From Phycisphaerae bacterium (lineage in GTDB: Bacteria; Planctomycetota; Phycisphaerae; SM23-33): DNA of 49,134 nucleotides. Location of the stretch: NCBI GenBank assembly GCA_018335035.1, contig JAGXKT010000018.1, positions 1-49,134 of the forward strand. Direction: 5' to 3'. The notes beneath the pieces were generated by a model. It saw nothing but the letters and a program-made list of their open reading frames with translations. It ran no database searches and had not been told where the DNA came from. Below, piece after piece: positions 8,423-16,264 of this stretch (its first letter is position 1; each line of letters begins with the position of its first letter). A program made the translations under genes and the position numbers.

Positions 8423-9751
8423 ATGAGACGACGCCCCGTCCTGACCATTGTGATTATGGCAGCGCTGGTGCGACTGGTGCTGCTGGCAACGGCGTGGCAC
8501 GCTCCGCAGCGCCTGTTGACGCCGGACTCCTACGAGTACGCCGCCCTGGCGCGGACACTGGGCGAAGACGGCGTCTTCGCCCGCGGGGAACGCCCGGAGA
8601 TCTTCCGCACGCCGGGCTATCCGCTGTTCCTGCTGATCGGGACGCTCTTCGGCAGCGCCGGCGTCGTAACGGTCGCGATCGTGCAAATTGTCGCTGACGT
8701 GGTGACAGTGTACCTGACGTACCTGCTGGCGCTGCTGGTCGCCGATCGCCGAGCAGCCCTGTGGGCGGCCGGCTGGCAGGCGGTCTGCGTCGTGGCGGTC
8801 GTCTCGTCGGTGCGGATTCTCTCCGACGCGCCGTACACATGCCTGCTGATGCTGGCGTTATGTCTGCTGGCGGTGCATCTCAAGACGGGGCGGTGGTGGT
8901 CGCTTCTGGCCGCAGCGGGCGTCATCGCTGCCGCGTGCTACGTTCGGCCGGTCGGGCTGGCAATGGCGGCGGTGATGGGTCTGTCGCTCCTGCCCCGGCC
9001 GAAGCGATGGCGGCGGCTGGCCGCCTTTGCCGGCGTCGTGGTCGTACTGCTGGCGCCGTGGGTGATCCGCAACCGCATCGTCGCCGACTACACGGGCTTT
9101 TCCACCTTCGCGACGGATTCGATGTACTACTTCGCCGTGCCCGCCCTGACAGCCGAGCGCAAGGGGACGGATGCCGCCGCCGAGCGCGCCTGGCAGCGGC
9201 GCCACGGCGCCAGCGCCGAGCGGAACGCGGGCCTGTCGCCCGGTCGGGCCGCCGCCTGGCGGGCGCGCCGGGCGCGGCAGGCGATCGCCGAGCATCCATG
9301 GGCGTACACGCGGCTGCACCTCCGCGGCTGTGCGGGCGTCTACCTGCCCGCCGCCCCATCGCTTCTGGAAATCGCCGGGCGTACGACGGGCCAACGGGGC
9401 ACACGAGCCGTGCTGCGGCGCGAAGGGCTTGCGGCGGCCGTGCGGCACTACTTCGGCGGCGACACCGTCGCGCTGCTCCTGGCAGCGCCGCTGGTGGCGC
9501 TTCTGGGGTTGAAATACGCGGCCGTGGCGATCGGTGCGGCGGGGCGCCTGTTCGCGCGGCCGACCGGGCGGGGACGGCTGCGCCTCCCGGCGGAGGCGTG
9601 GCTTCTGATCGGCGTGGTGCTCGTCGGCACGTTGCTTCCGGGCCCGTTCGGCCTGCCGCGGTATCGCGTGCCGCTGGGACCGATTCTGAGCATTGCGGCC
9701 GGCTGCGGCATCGCCGCCCTGACACGTCGCCTGCGCCGGCGGACCAACTAG
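8423..9751 (+). CDS. Polytopic membrane glycosyltransferase (GT39/ArnT-like family)
   Basis: The 442-residue protein has roughly ten hydrophobic segments. The extracytoplasmic loop after the first segment contains DSYEYAALAR (about 33-42), where the GT39/PMT/ArnT fold carries its acidic catalytic residue, and a PGYPLF segment follows. Such enzymes transfer a sugar from a polyprenyl-phosphate donor to lipid, glycan or protein on the outer face of the membrane. Donor and acceptor cannot be read from sequence. ATG 8423 has GGCGGTGA upstream. Its stop overlaps the convergent rnfD stop by 4 bp. Confidence 0.75.
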   Translation: MRRRPVLTIVIMAALVRLVLLATAWHAPQRLLTPDSYEYAALARTLGEDGVFARGERPEIFRTPGYPLFLLIGTLFGSAGVVTVAIVQIVADVVTVYLTYLLALLVADRRAALWAAGWQAVCVVAVVSSVRILSDAPYTCLLMLALCLLAVHLKTGRWWSLLAAAGVIAAACYVRPVGLAMAAVMGLSLLPRPKRWRRLAAFAGVVVVLLAPWVIRNRIVADYTGFSTFATDSMYYFAVPALTAERKGTDAAAERAWQRRHGASAERNAGLSPGRAAAWRARRARQAIAEHPWAYTRLHLRGCAGVYLPAAPSLLEIAGRTTGQRGTRAVLRREGLAAAVRHYFGGDTVALLLAAPLVALLGLKYAAVAIGAAGRLFARPTGRGRLRLPAEAWLLIGVVLVGTLLPGPFGLPRYRVPLGPILSIAAGCGIAALTRRLRRRTN

Positions 9752-11028
9752 CGCTTCGGTCGTCTCTCGCCAAACGGATGCACGAGCGAGCCCAACCACG
9801 CCAGGCGCCGCCTGCCCAGCACGCGGGGGCGCCACATCCGCTCGATCCACGGCGCGAACGTGTTCATCGCCAGCACGGCGGCGTAGGCGGGAATGGGCAC
9901 AGCGGTGACGTAGAGTTGAAGCCCCATCGCCAGCGCGCCGGCCGCGGCGCCGAAAATCACCTGTCCACCGACCGTCGCCGGACGGGACGACATCTCGGTA
10001 ATCAGGAACGTTGCGGCCAGGACCGTTGCGCCGCTAAGGAGCTGGTAGTTGACGTAGGTGAACCCGACGTCCAGCCCCTCGACCAACAGCGGAAACCAGA
10101 CGGTCTCGACGGTCTGGCTTGGACCGGCCAACTGCACCGGCGCCACGGCGGCGACACACCACGCCGACGCCAGGAACGCCACCGGCAACTGCCAGCGGAC
10201 GTAGTCGCGATACACGAGATAGCCGCCGGCGACCAGCAGCACGATGATGCACGTCTCGCCGATGCCGCCCGGACGCGTTCCGAAGACCAGGTCGCGCATG
10301 GGTGGCAGGCGGTCCGGCGACGGGGCATGCAGCGCCGCCGGGGCGGCGCCCGGCATCTCCAGGCGTGGCATGGCCAGACCGCTGTAAGCCGGCGGCGCGT
10401 CGGTCGGTCGGTTCGTCAGCTTCGCCAGCGCCCGCCGCGGATGCGGCAGACGAAAGGCATCGGCCCCTTCCGGGGCGGAGCGATCCTGCCAGCCCCGGTA
10501 GTCCATGGGCGTCCGGGCGTCGGTTACGTCGCCGACCAGCAGGCGGTTTTGCGCCAGAACCGGCCAGTCCCCCGGCGCCAGCAGTGCCGGGAACATCACC
10601 GCCACGGCGAACCGCCCCACCAGCGCCGGCTGCCAGAGAAAGTGCCCCACGCCGCCGAAGACGGCCTTGCCGATGATGACGGCGAACGCCGAGGCGATCA
10701 CGGCCACATACCACGGCGTAAACGCCGGCAGGGTCAGCGCCAGCAGGACACCGGTGAGGTAGGCGTGAGACCGTCCGCCCAGCGCCGGCGTGTGCGCGAC
10801 GCGATACGTGACGTGCTCGATGATCACGCAGGCCGCCACGCAGATGCACGCCACGACGGCCGCACGCCAGCCAAACAGCACGACCCCGGCCAGCAGCGGT
10901 GCGCAGGCGGCGCCCAACGTAACCAGAAACACCCGTCTGGCGCCTTCCGGCGCACGGAGAAACGGCGCCTCGAAGGCGGGAAGGCGGCGTGTGCGCATGA
11001 CGGTTGCGGCGGTAAGTTCATCAGCCAT
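9748..11028 (-). CDS. rnfD: RnfD-like membrane electron-transport subunit
   Basis: RnfD is an integral FMN-carrying subunit of the ion-pumping Rnf complex. This 426-residue protein aligns by eye with RsxD/RnfD along its length: KAVFGGVGHFLWQPALVGR (121-139), the loop with ARTPMD (171-176) that corresponds to SQATPLD of E. coli RsxD and keeps the FMN-bearing Thr (Thr173), LLSGATVLAATFLIT near the C-terminus, and the WRPRVLGRRR end. The TDPVT motif after the SGAT segment is altered to TEMSSRPAT. It overlaps rnfC by 8 bp, and a strong site (GGAGGG, 6 nt spacing) lies inside rnfC. Only rnfC and rnfD are present here; rnfA, B, E and G are not. Confidence 0.88.
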   Translation of the reverse strand: MADELTAATVMRTRRLPAFEAPFLRAPEGARRVFLVTLGAACAPLLAGVVLFGWRAAVVACICVAACVIIEHVTYRVAHTPALGGRSHAYLTGVLLALTLPAFTPWYVAVIASAFAVIIGKAVFGGVGHFLWQPALVGRFAVAVMFPALLAPGDWPVLAQNRLLVGDVTDARTPMDYRGWQDRSAPEGADAFRLPHPRRALAKLTNRPTDAPPAYSGLAMPRLEMPGAAPAALHAPSPDRLPPMRDLVFGTRPGGIGETCIIVLLVAGGYLVYRDYVRWQLPVAFLASAWCVAAVAPVQLAGPSQTVETVWFPLLVEGLDVGFTYVNYQLLSGATVLAATFLITEMSSRPATVGGQVIFGAAAGALAMGLQLYVTAVPIPAYAAVLAMNTFAPWIERMWRPRVLGRRRLAWLGSLVHPFGERRPKR

Positions 11029-12328
11029 CGGCGACCCTCCCCACGGCGCGGTTGAGTTGGTTCATACGCTGCGTCAGCGGCAGCCGCGCCGGACAGATAT
11101 ACGAGCAGACACCGCAGGCGATGCAGGCGCGAACGCCGAGCCGCGCGGCGCGGTCCACGTCCGCCAGCTCGAAGGCGTCGTTCAGCGCCGCGACGTTCAA
11201 CCGTGCCGGACAATGCGCCACACACCACCCGCAGCGAATGCACGGGCCCGGATGCGGCGGCGTCTCGACGGCCGGGGCCAACACGGCGTCGCTGGCCGGC
11301 GAGGTCACCGTCGCCTCGTCGCAGCGCAGCGCCGTCATCGCCCCGCCGTGAAGCACGGGCGGACCCGGCGCGCCAACCAGGTCGACGCATCCGACGCCGA
11401 ACGGCACGAAAAAATTCCCGACACGCGACGTCCGCTCGCCGGCGACGGTCACCACCCGCCCGGACGGACGGACCCCGCACGCGACCTGCGCGTACGTCGC
11501 GAAGCACGTCGCCGCGTCCACCACCGCTGCTCCGACGTCCGTCGGCGACCCGCCCGGCGGGGTCTCGCACCGCGTGAGAATCTTGACCAGCATCACGTCG
11601 GCGCCCGTGGGGTACTTGTGCTCCAGGGCGACCGGCTCGATGCCGAGTTCCCGCGCGGCGTCCTCGGCCGGGTGGTAATCGTCCGTGCGACGGCGGTCGG
11701 CGGCGAGATACACCGTTTCGGCGCCGATCGCCCGGCCCAGCAGCATCAACCCGCCGGCCACCTGCCGGCCTCGCGCGCGGAGCAGCGCGTGGTCGGCTGT
11801 CACGTAGGGCTCGTGCTCCATGACGTTGGCGATCAGAACGCGGCAGCCGGCGGCGCGGGCCCGCTCGATCCACCCGCTCAGCGGCTCGGCGCCGCGGCGG
11901 AAGGTCGTCAGAGCACCATCAGCGATCCGCTCGCGCACCTGCGCCGCCGCCAGCTCGCGCCACCCGGCGGTCGGCGGCTCGGCCGGCAACTCAGGCAGAT
12001 GCTCCAACTCCACCAGCTCGACGGCGTCGGAATGCGCCGGCCCGTAGCGCCCCGCCGTCGCGACGCGCGTCAGTCGCGAAACCGTCCCCGTCGCCGGAGC
12101 ATACACGTCCACGGCTGCGTCGTCCGACGCGGCACCCAGCCGCTGCCCCGCGACGACCCGTTGCCCGGCAGCGACCACCGGCTCGGCCGGCGGGCCCCCG
12201 CACGGCGCCAGCGGCACCCGTAGACGGGCCGGCACCGGCCCAGGACGCACGGGCGCATCCAGCGTAGCGTCCTTCAGATCCGGCAGATCAATCCCGCCGG
12301 TGAACGTTGCGTAGCGCCGAGCGAGCAT
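11021..12328 (-). CDS. rnfC: RnfC-like Fe-S subunit lacking the NADH/FMN glycine-rich loop
   Basis: This 435-residue protein has the RnfC architecture: N-terminal FTGGIDLP, a barrel-sandwich region (YAPATGTVSRL), the EPYVTADHALL segment (about 173-183), an SLBB-like region, and two C-terminal [4Fe-4S] motifs at Cys363/366/369/373 and Cys402/405/408/412. In RnfC of Rnf complexes the middle domain binds FMN and NADH through GLGGAGFPT. Here the aligned stretch (about 137-152) reads as unrelated sequence, and the following AECEPY is MEHEPY. NADH oxidation by this subunit is therefore doubtful. ATG 12328 fits the family N-terminus; another ATG lies nine codons upstream. Confidence 0.85.
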   Translation of the reverse strand: MLARRYATFTGGIDLPDLKDATLDAPVRPGPVPARLRVPLAPCGGPPAEPVVAAGQRVVAGQRLGAASDDAAVDVYAPATGTVSRLTRVATAGRYGPAHSDAVELVELEHLPELPAEPPTAGWRELAAAQVRERIADGALTTFRRGAEPLSGWIERARAAGCRVLIANVMEHEPYVTADHALLRARGRQVAGGLMLLGRAIGAETVYLAADRRRTDDYHPAEDAARELGIEPVALEHKYPTGADVMLVKILTRCETPPGGSPTDVGAAVVDAATCFATYAQVACGVRPSGRVVTVAGERTSRVGNFFVPFGVGCVDLVGAPGPPVLHGGAMTALRCDEATVTSPASDAVLAPAVETPPHPGPCIRCGWCVAHCPARLNVAALNDAFELADVDRAARLGVRACIACGVCSYICPARLPLTQRMNQLNRAVGRVADG

Positions 12329-12356
12329 GCGCGAATGGTACTCGAAGGGGCGCAAG

Positions 12357-12416
12357 AAAGTCGAATGACGAAATCAGAATGACAGACGCGATGACGAGGC
12401 CCGAATGCCGAAGCCC
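12357..12416. repeat. Dispersed intergenic repeat of the GAATGACGAAATC type
   Basis: The 244-bp gap between rnfC and the pyrophosphorylase gene contains a low-GC stretch with spaced words GTCGAATGACGAAATCAGAA, then GAATGACAGACG, GATGACGAGG and GAATGCCGAAG. This quasi-periodic GA-rich composition is unlike its surroundings and resembles short non-coding repeats found between genes in some Planctomycetes and related phyla. The rest of the gap holds only a candidate promoter. Confidence 0.5.
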
Positions 12417-12504
12417 CGGAACGCCGCCTCGCACCAGCCATGCCATGGGCGTGATGCGTCACTCGCACCCCGCCGGTCGTGATGGGGATCGCGTCGGTTT
12501 CCTG

Positions 12505-12533
12505 TTGCACCGGCGTGCCGCGGGGATTACGTT
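12505..12533 (+). promoter_or_regulatory. Possible promoter of the UAP1-type pyrophosphorylase gene
   Basis: TTGCAC (12505-12510) and TACGTT (12528-12533) are spaced by 17 bp, about 40 bp upstream of the ATG. The match was made by eye and the -10 is poor. Confidence 0.28.
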
Positions 12534-12572
12534 CACGCCCCGAACGCGCCTCAAGCGGGCAAGGATTGCATC

Positions 12573-14021
12573 ATGACCGAGCCAACCGATCTGCAACGTA
12601 CGCTTGCCGAACACGACCAGGAGCATCTGCTGCGATTCTACGAGACGCTGTCGCCCGAGCGGCGCAAGGCGCTGCTGGAGCAGTTGCGCGGCATCGATTT
12701 CGACGAGCTGGACACGCTGATCGAACAGTACGTTCGCCGGAAGCCGCACGTCGAGGTGCCGTCGGGCATTCGGCCGCCGGAGATGGTTCCGGCCCGCCCG
12801 AGCGACGAGCAAACGCAGGCGCTGCACGACGCCGCCCGCCGGCGCGGCGAGCAGCTCATCGCCGACGGCAAGGTCGCCGCGTTCGTCGTCGCCGGCGGAC
12901 AGGGAACCCGCCTGGGCTACGAGGGGCCCAAGGGCTGCCTGGAGGTCACGCCCGTCGCGCACAAGCCGCTGTTCCAGGTCTTCGCCGAGCAGATCCTCGC
13001 CGCACGCCGCCGATGGGACACGGCGATCCCGTGGTACGTGATGACCTCGCCGATTAACGATGTGCCCACACGGGCGTTTTTCCGCCAGCACAAGTACTTC
13101 GGCCTGCCGGCCGACGACGTGTTCTTCCTGGTCCAGGGCACCATGCCGGCGATCGGCTACGACGGCAAGCTGCTGCTGGCCGCCCCGGGACGCGTGGCGA
13201 TGAGCCCGGACGGGCACGGGGGGGCGCTGCCGGCACTGAGCGACAGCGGCGCGCTGGCGGACATGGCCGCCCGTGGCGTGGAGCAGATCAGCTACTTTCA
13301 GGTGGACAACCCCCTCTGCCGCGCGGTCGACCCGCTGTTCATCGGGCTGCATGCCGAGCGCGACGCAGAGATGAGCGCCAAGGCGCTGCCGAAGCGCGAC
13401 CCCATGGAGAAGCTCGGTAACTTCTGCGTGGTCGACGGGAAGGTGACGGTCATCGAGTACTGCGACCTGCCTGAGGACCTCGTCCGTCAGACAACCGACG
13501 ACGGGCACCTGCTGTTCAACGCCGGCAGCATCGCCATTCACATGCTGTCGCGCGCGTTCGTCGAGCGCCTCACCGCCGGCGGCGGCTGCGAGCTGCCCTG
13601 GCACCGGGCCGACAAGATAGTCACCCACGTGGACGCGGACGGGAACGCCGTCACGCCGGACGAGCCCAACGCCGTCAAACTCGAACGGTTCATCTTCGAC
13701 GCGCTGCCCCTGGCCGAGCGGACCGTGATCCTCGAAACCCTGCGGACCGAGGAGTTCAGCCCCGTCAAGAACGCCGAAGGGGCGGACAGCTTGAACACGG
13801 CACTGCACGACCAGGTCCGCCGCGCTGCCGAATGGCTTGAGGAGGCCGGCGTGACCGTTCCGCGGGATGCCGACGGCAAGGTCGCCGCGGCCATCGAGAT
13901 CTCCCCGCTGTTCGCCGACAGCGGCGAGCAACTCGCCGAGCAGGTGGACAAACACTTGACCATCGCCCCCGGCGACAAAGTGTACCTCGGCTCGCGCGGG
14001 CAGATCGGCGGCGAGAAGTAA
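12573..14021 (+). CDS. Eukaryote-type UDP-N-acetylglucosamine / UDP-sugar pyrophosphorylase (UDPGP family)
   Basis: The enzyme joins UTP with a sugar 1-phosphate to give a UDP-sugar. The 482-residue protein is of the UAP1/AGX type rather than GlmU. It has a helical N-terminus (1-95), the nucleotide motif VVAGGQGTRLGYEGPKG (105-121), a later SPDGHGG (about 210-216) that corresponds to the uridine/sugar-contacting NGNGG of eukaryotic UAP, and the DNPL strand. N-acetylglucosamine 1-phosphate is the likely substrate, but glucose or galactose 1-phosphate cannot be excluded. ATG 12573 has AAGGA 9 nt upstream. It is followed by a convergent HAD phosphatase. Confidence 0.85.
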   Translation: MTEPTDLQRTLAEHDQEHLLRFYETLSPERRKALLEQLRGIDFDELDTLIEQYVRRKPHVEVPSGIRPPEMVPARPSDEQTQALHDAARRRGEQLIADGKVAAFVVAGGQGTRLGYEGPKGCLEVTPVAHKPLFQVFAEQILAARRRWDTAIPWYVMTSPINDVPTRAFFRQHKYFGLPADDVFFLVQGTMPAIGYDGKLLLAAPGRVAMSPDGHGGALPALSDSGALADMAARGVEQISYFQVDNPLCRAVDPLFIGLHAERDAEMSAKALPKRDPMEKLGNFCVVDGKVTVIEYCDLPEDLVRQTTDDGHLLFNAGSIAIHMLSRAFVERLTAGGGCELPWHRADKIVTHVDADGNAVTPDEPNAVKLERFIFDALPLAERTVILETLRTEEFSPVKNAEGADSLNTALHDQVRRAAEWLEEAGVTVPRDADGKVAAAIEISPLFADSGEQLAEQVDKHLTIAPGDKVYLGSRGQIGGEK

Positions 14022-14025
14022 ACGC

Positions 14026-14038
14026 CCCGCAATGCGGG
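14026..14038. terminator. Small hairpin between convergent genes
   Basis: CCCGC, a three-base loop AAT, and GCGGG form a 5-bp stem in the 36-bp gap between two convergent genes. No U-tract follows, so intrinsic termination is doubtful. Confidence 0.22.
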
Positions 14039-14057
14039 TTCGTTCGCGCCGGGCGCG

Positions 14058-14723
14058 TCATGCCCGCGCGTCAATCAGCGCCGCCAGCCGTTGCGGCGTC
14101 AGTTCACGGAGCGAGTCGACCACGAGATCGGCCTGGGCAGCCAACACGCCCTCCTCGGCCGTGCCGGTAATCGCCACGGCCGCCATGTCCGCCCGGTGGG
14201 CAGCCGTCAATCCGTGAACGGCATCCTCCAGAACGACGCAGCGCCGCGGGGCGATGCCGAGCTTCTCGGCCGCAGCGCAGAACACGTCCGGATGCGGCTT
14301 GCCGCGCGTCACGTCGGCGCCGGTCACCGTCGCGGTGATGTTCTCGGCGTGCGGAAGCATCTCCAGGACGACCTGCACGTTCTCCGGCGGACCGGACGAG
14401 CCCACGGCCAGCGCGAATCCTTCCTCCGCGAGGGCGGCAACCAGTTCGCTCGCCCCGTCCATCTCGGGAAACTCGACGCGCAGGATGTCGCGATAGGCGG
14501 CTTCCTTGTCGGCATCGAAGGCGGGACGGTCGTTTTCCGGCACGCCCGACCCCCACAGGTGGTCGATGATGTCCCGGCTGGTCCGCCCGAACGTGGCGGC
14601 GAAGTCGTCCTCCGTCATGTCCAGCCCGCGGTCGCGGGCGGCGCGCTGCCAGCTCTCAAGGTGCGCCCGATAGCTGTCCACCAGCACTCCGTCCATGTCG
14701 AAAATCGCAGCGTAATCGCTCAT
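14058..14723 (-). CDS. HAD-superfamily hydrolase, beta-phosphoglucomutase-like subfamily
   Basis: This 221-residue soluble protein has HAD motif I FDMDGVLVDS (8-17, nucleophile Asp9, acid/base Asp11), motif II around AVGSSGP, motif III Lys in TRGKPHPDVF and motif IV VLEDAVHGL. The four-helix cap inserted after motif I (about 18-85) is that of beta-phosphoglucomutase and phosphoglycolate phosphatase-like enzymes, so a small sugar phosphate is the probable substrate. ATG 14723 has GAGGAG 5 nt upstream. An in-frame GTG just before it is less likely. Confidence 0.85.
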   Translation of the reverse strand: MSDYAAIFDMDGVLVDSYRAHLESWQRAARDRGLDMTEDDFAATFGRTSRDIIDHLWGSGVPENDRPAFDADKEAAYRDILRVEFPEMDGASELVAALAEEGFALAVGSSGPPENVQVVLEMLPHAENITATVTGADVTRGKPHPDVFCAAAEKLGIAPRRCVVLEDAVHGLTAAHRADMAAVAITGTAEEGVLAAQADLVVDSLRELTPQRLAALIDARA

Positions 14724-14871
14724 CACGGCTCCTCTCGCGGTCCGGTACCTTACCGGCCGGACCCGCCGACGACAAGCCGCAGCGGCGATGGCGCTTTACA
14801 TCCGCCCGCCGGGCGATATCCTGAGACCTTCGCGCTGATTCTGACAACCGCCGCAACACGGAGATGACCCC

Positions 14872-16173
14872 ATGGCCAGAACACGCTACGCCCACGTCGG
14901 GACGGGCATGCGAAGCAACATGTACCGGGGGGCGATGTCGGACAATCACAAGCATCACGCCGAACTGGTGGCGATCTGCGACAAGAACCCGGCACGGATG
15001 GAGCTGTACAACAAGCACCTCGCGGAGTCCGGCATGCCGACCGTGCCGACCTACGCGCCGGAGCAGTTCGAGCAGATGGTCGTCGAGACGCGGCCGGAAC
15101 GGGTGATCGTCACCTCCGGGCCCGACGCGACGCACTCGGAGTACATCTGCCGTGCCATGGAGGCCGGCTGCGACGTGATCACGGAAAAGCCCATGACCGT
15201 CGACGCGGGCAGTTGCCGGCGGATTCTGGAGACCCGCGCCCGGACCGGGCGGCAGGTCCAAGTGACGTTCAACTACCGCTACGCCCCGCCGCGCAGCCAG
15301 ATCAAAGAGATGATCCTCGACGGCGCCATCGGCGACATCCTCAGCGTGAACTTCACCTGGCTGCTGGACACGCGGCACGGGGCGGACTACTTCCGCCGCT
15401 GGCATCGCCGGCGCGAGAACTCCGGCTCGCTTCTGGTCCACAAGGCGACCCACCACTTCGACCTGGTCAACTGGTGGGTGGATGACTGGCCGGAAGAAGT
15501 CTTCTGTCACGGCTCGCTGAAGTACTACACGCCCGCCACGGCCGAGCGGCTGGGCCTGTCCGACCACGCCGATCGCTGCCTGGACTGTCCCGTCATGGAC
15601 CGCTGCCCCTTCGCTATGAATCTAGCCGAGAACGAATGGCTCAAGAAGATGTATCTGGACCCGGAGCCCCAGGACGGCTACCAGCGCGACAAGTGCGTCT
15701 TTGCCGACGAGATCGACATATGGGACACCATGTCCGTCACGGCGCGGTACCAGCGCGGGGCGCTGCTGACGTATCAGCTCCACGCCTACAGTCCGTGGGA
15801 GGGCTATCACGTCGCCTTCAACGGCACGCGCGGACGCATCGAGCACCACGCCTGCGAAAACACGTACATCAGCGGCGACGGAACCGTCCCCGGCGAACTG
15901 GAGAAGCATAACGTCTCGATCACCTACACGCCCGAGTTCGCCAAGCCGCAGAGCATCGAGCCGCGCACCGGCTCCGGCGGGCACGGCGGCGGCGACCCGC
16001 TCCTGCAGGCCGATATCTTCGACCCGGACGCGCCGAGCGATCGCCTCCGCCGCAAGGCCTTCCACACCGACGGTGCCTACTCGATCCTCGTCGGCGTGGC
16101 GGCCTACACGAGCATCGACACCGGTCAGCCGGTCACAATCGCCGACCTGCTCGGCGGCGCGCCGATCGAGTAG
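14872..16173 (+). CDS. Gfo/Idh/MocA-family NAD(P)-dependent oxidoreductase
   Basis: The 433-residue protein starts with a Rossmann segment (YAHVGTGMRSNMY, 6-18) and has the family catalytic EKPMTVD (105-111), followed by the alpha/beta substrate domain with HKATHHFDLVNWW (about 192-204). Members oxidise or reduce sugars, inositols and related polyols. This one belongs to the long type frequent in Planctomycetes, with a mid-protein Cys cluster DRCLDCPVMDRCPF (about 229-242), a possible metal site. GGAG precedes ATG 14872. The substrate is unknown; no transporter or hydrolase for a sugar is adjacent. Confidence 0.85.
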   Translation: MARTRYAHVGTGMRSNMYRGAMSDNHKHHAELVAICDKNPARMELYNKHLAESGMPTVPTYAPEQFEQMVVETRPERVIVTSGPDATHSEYICRAMEAGCDVITEKPMTVDAGSCRRILETRARTGRQVQVTFNYRYAPPRSQIKEMILDGAIGDILSVNFTWLLDTRHGADYFRRWHRRRENSGSLLVHKATHHFDLVNWWVDDWPEEVFCHGSLKYYTPATAERLGLSDHADRCLDCPVMDRCPFAMNLAENEWLKKMYLDPEPQDGYQRDKCVFADEIDIWDTMSVTARYQRGALLTYQLHAYSPWEGYHVAFNGTRGRIEHHACENTYISGDGTVPGELEKHNVSITYTPEFAKPQSIEPRTGSGGHGGGDPLLQADIFDPDAPSDRLRRKAFHTDGAYSILVGVAAYTSIDTGQPVTIADLLGGAPIE

Positions 16174-16264
16174 CGAACCGCCCCGCCGTGGCGGTGGACG
16201 CTGCCGCCGCCGGCCGGTACCATGACGCTCCGACGCCCGACTGCGGGCGAAGGACCAACGCGCG

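Noticed and set aside
9748-11028. Loss of the covalent FMN site in RnfD
   Set aside because: The SGAT-type motif first seemed missing, but alignment with E. coli RsxD (SQATPLD) places Thr173 of ARTPMD at the FMN-bearing position.
8761-11055. 764-codon plus-strand open frame spanning the glycosyltransferase and rnfD regions
   Set aside because: It is the +1 shadow of the glycosyltransferase and antisense of rnfD, with Arg/Ala/Gly-rich translation and no homology-like segments.
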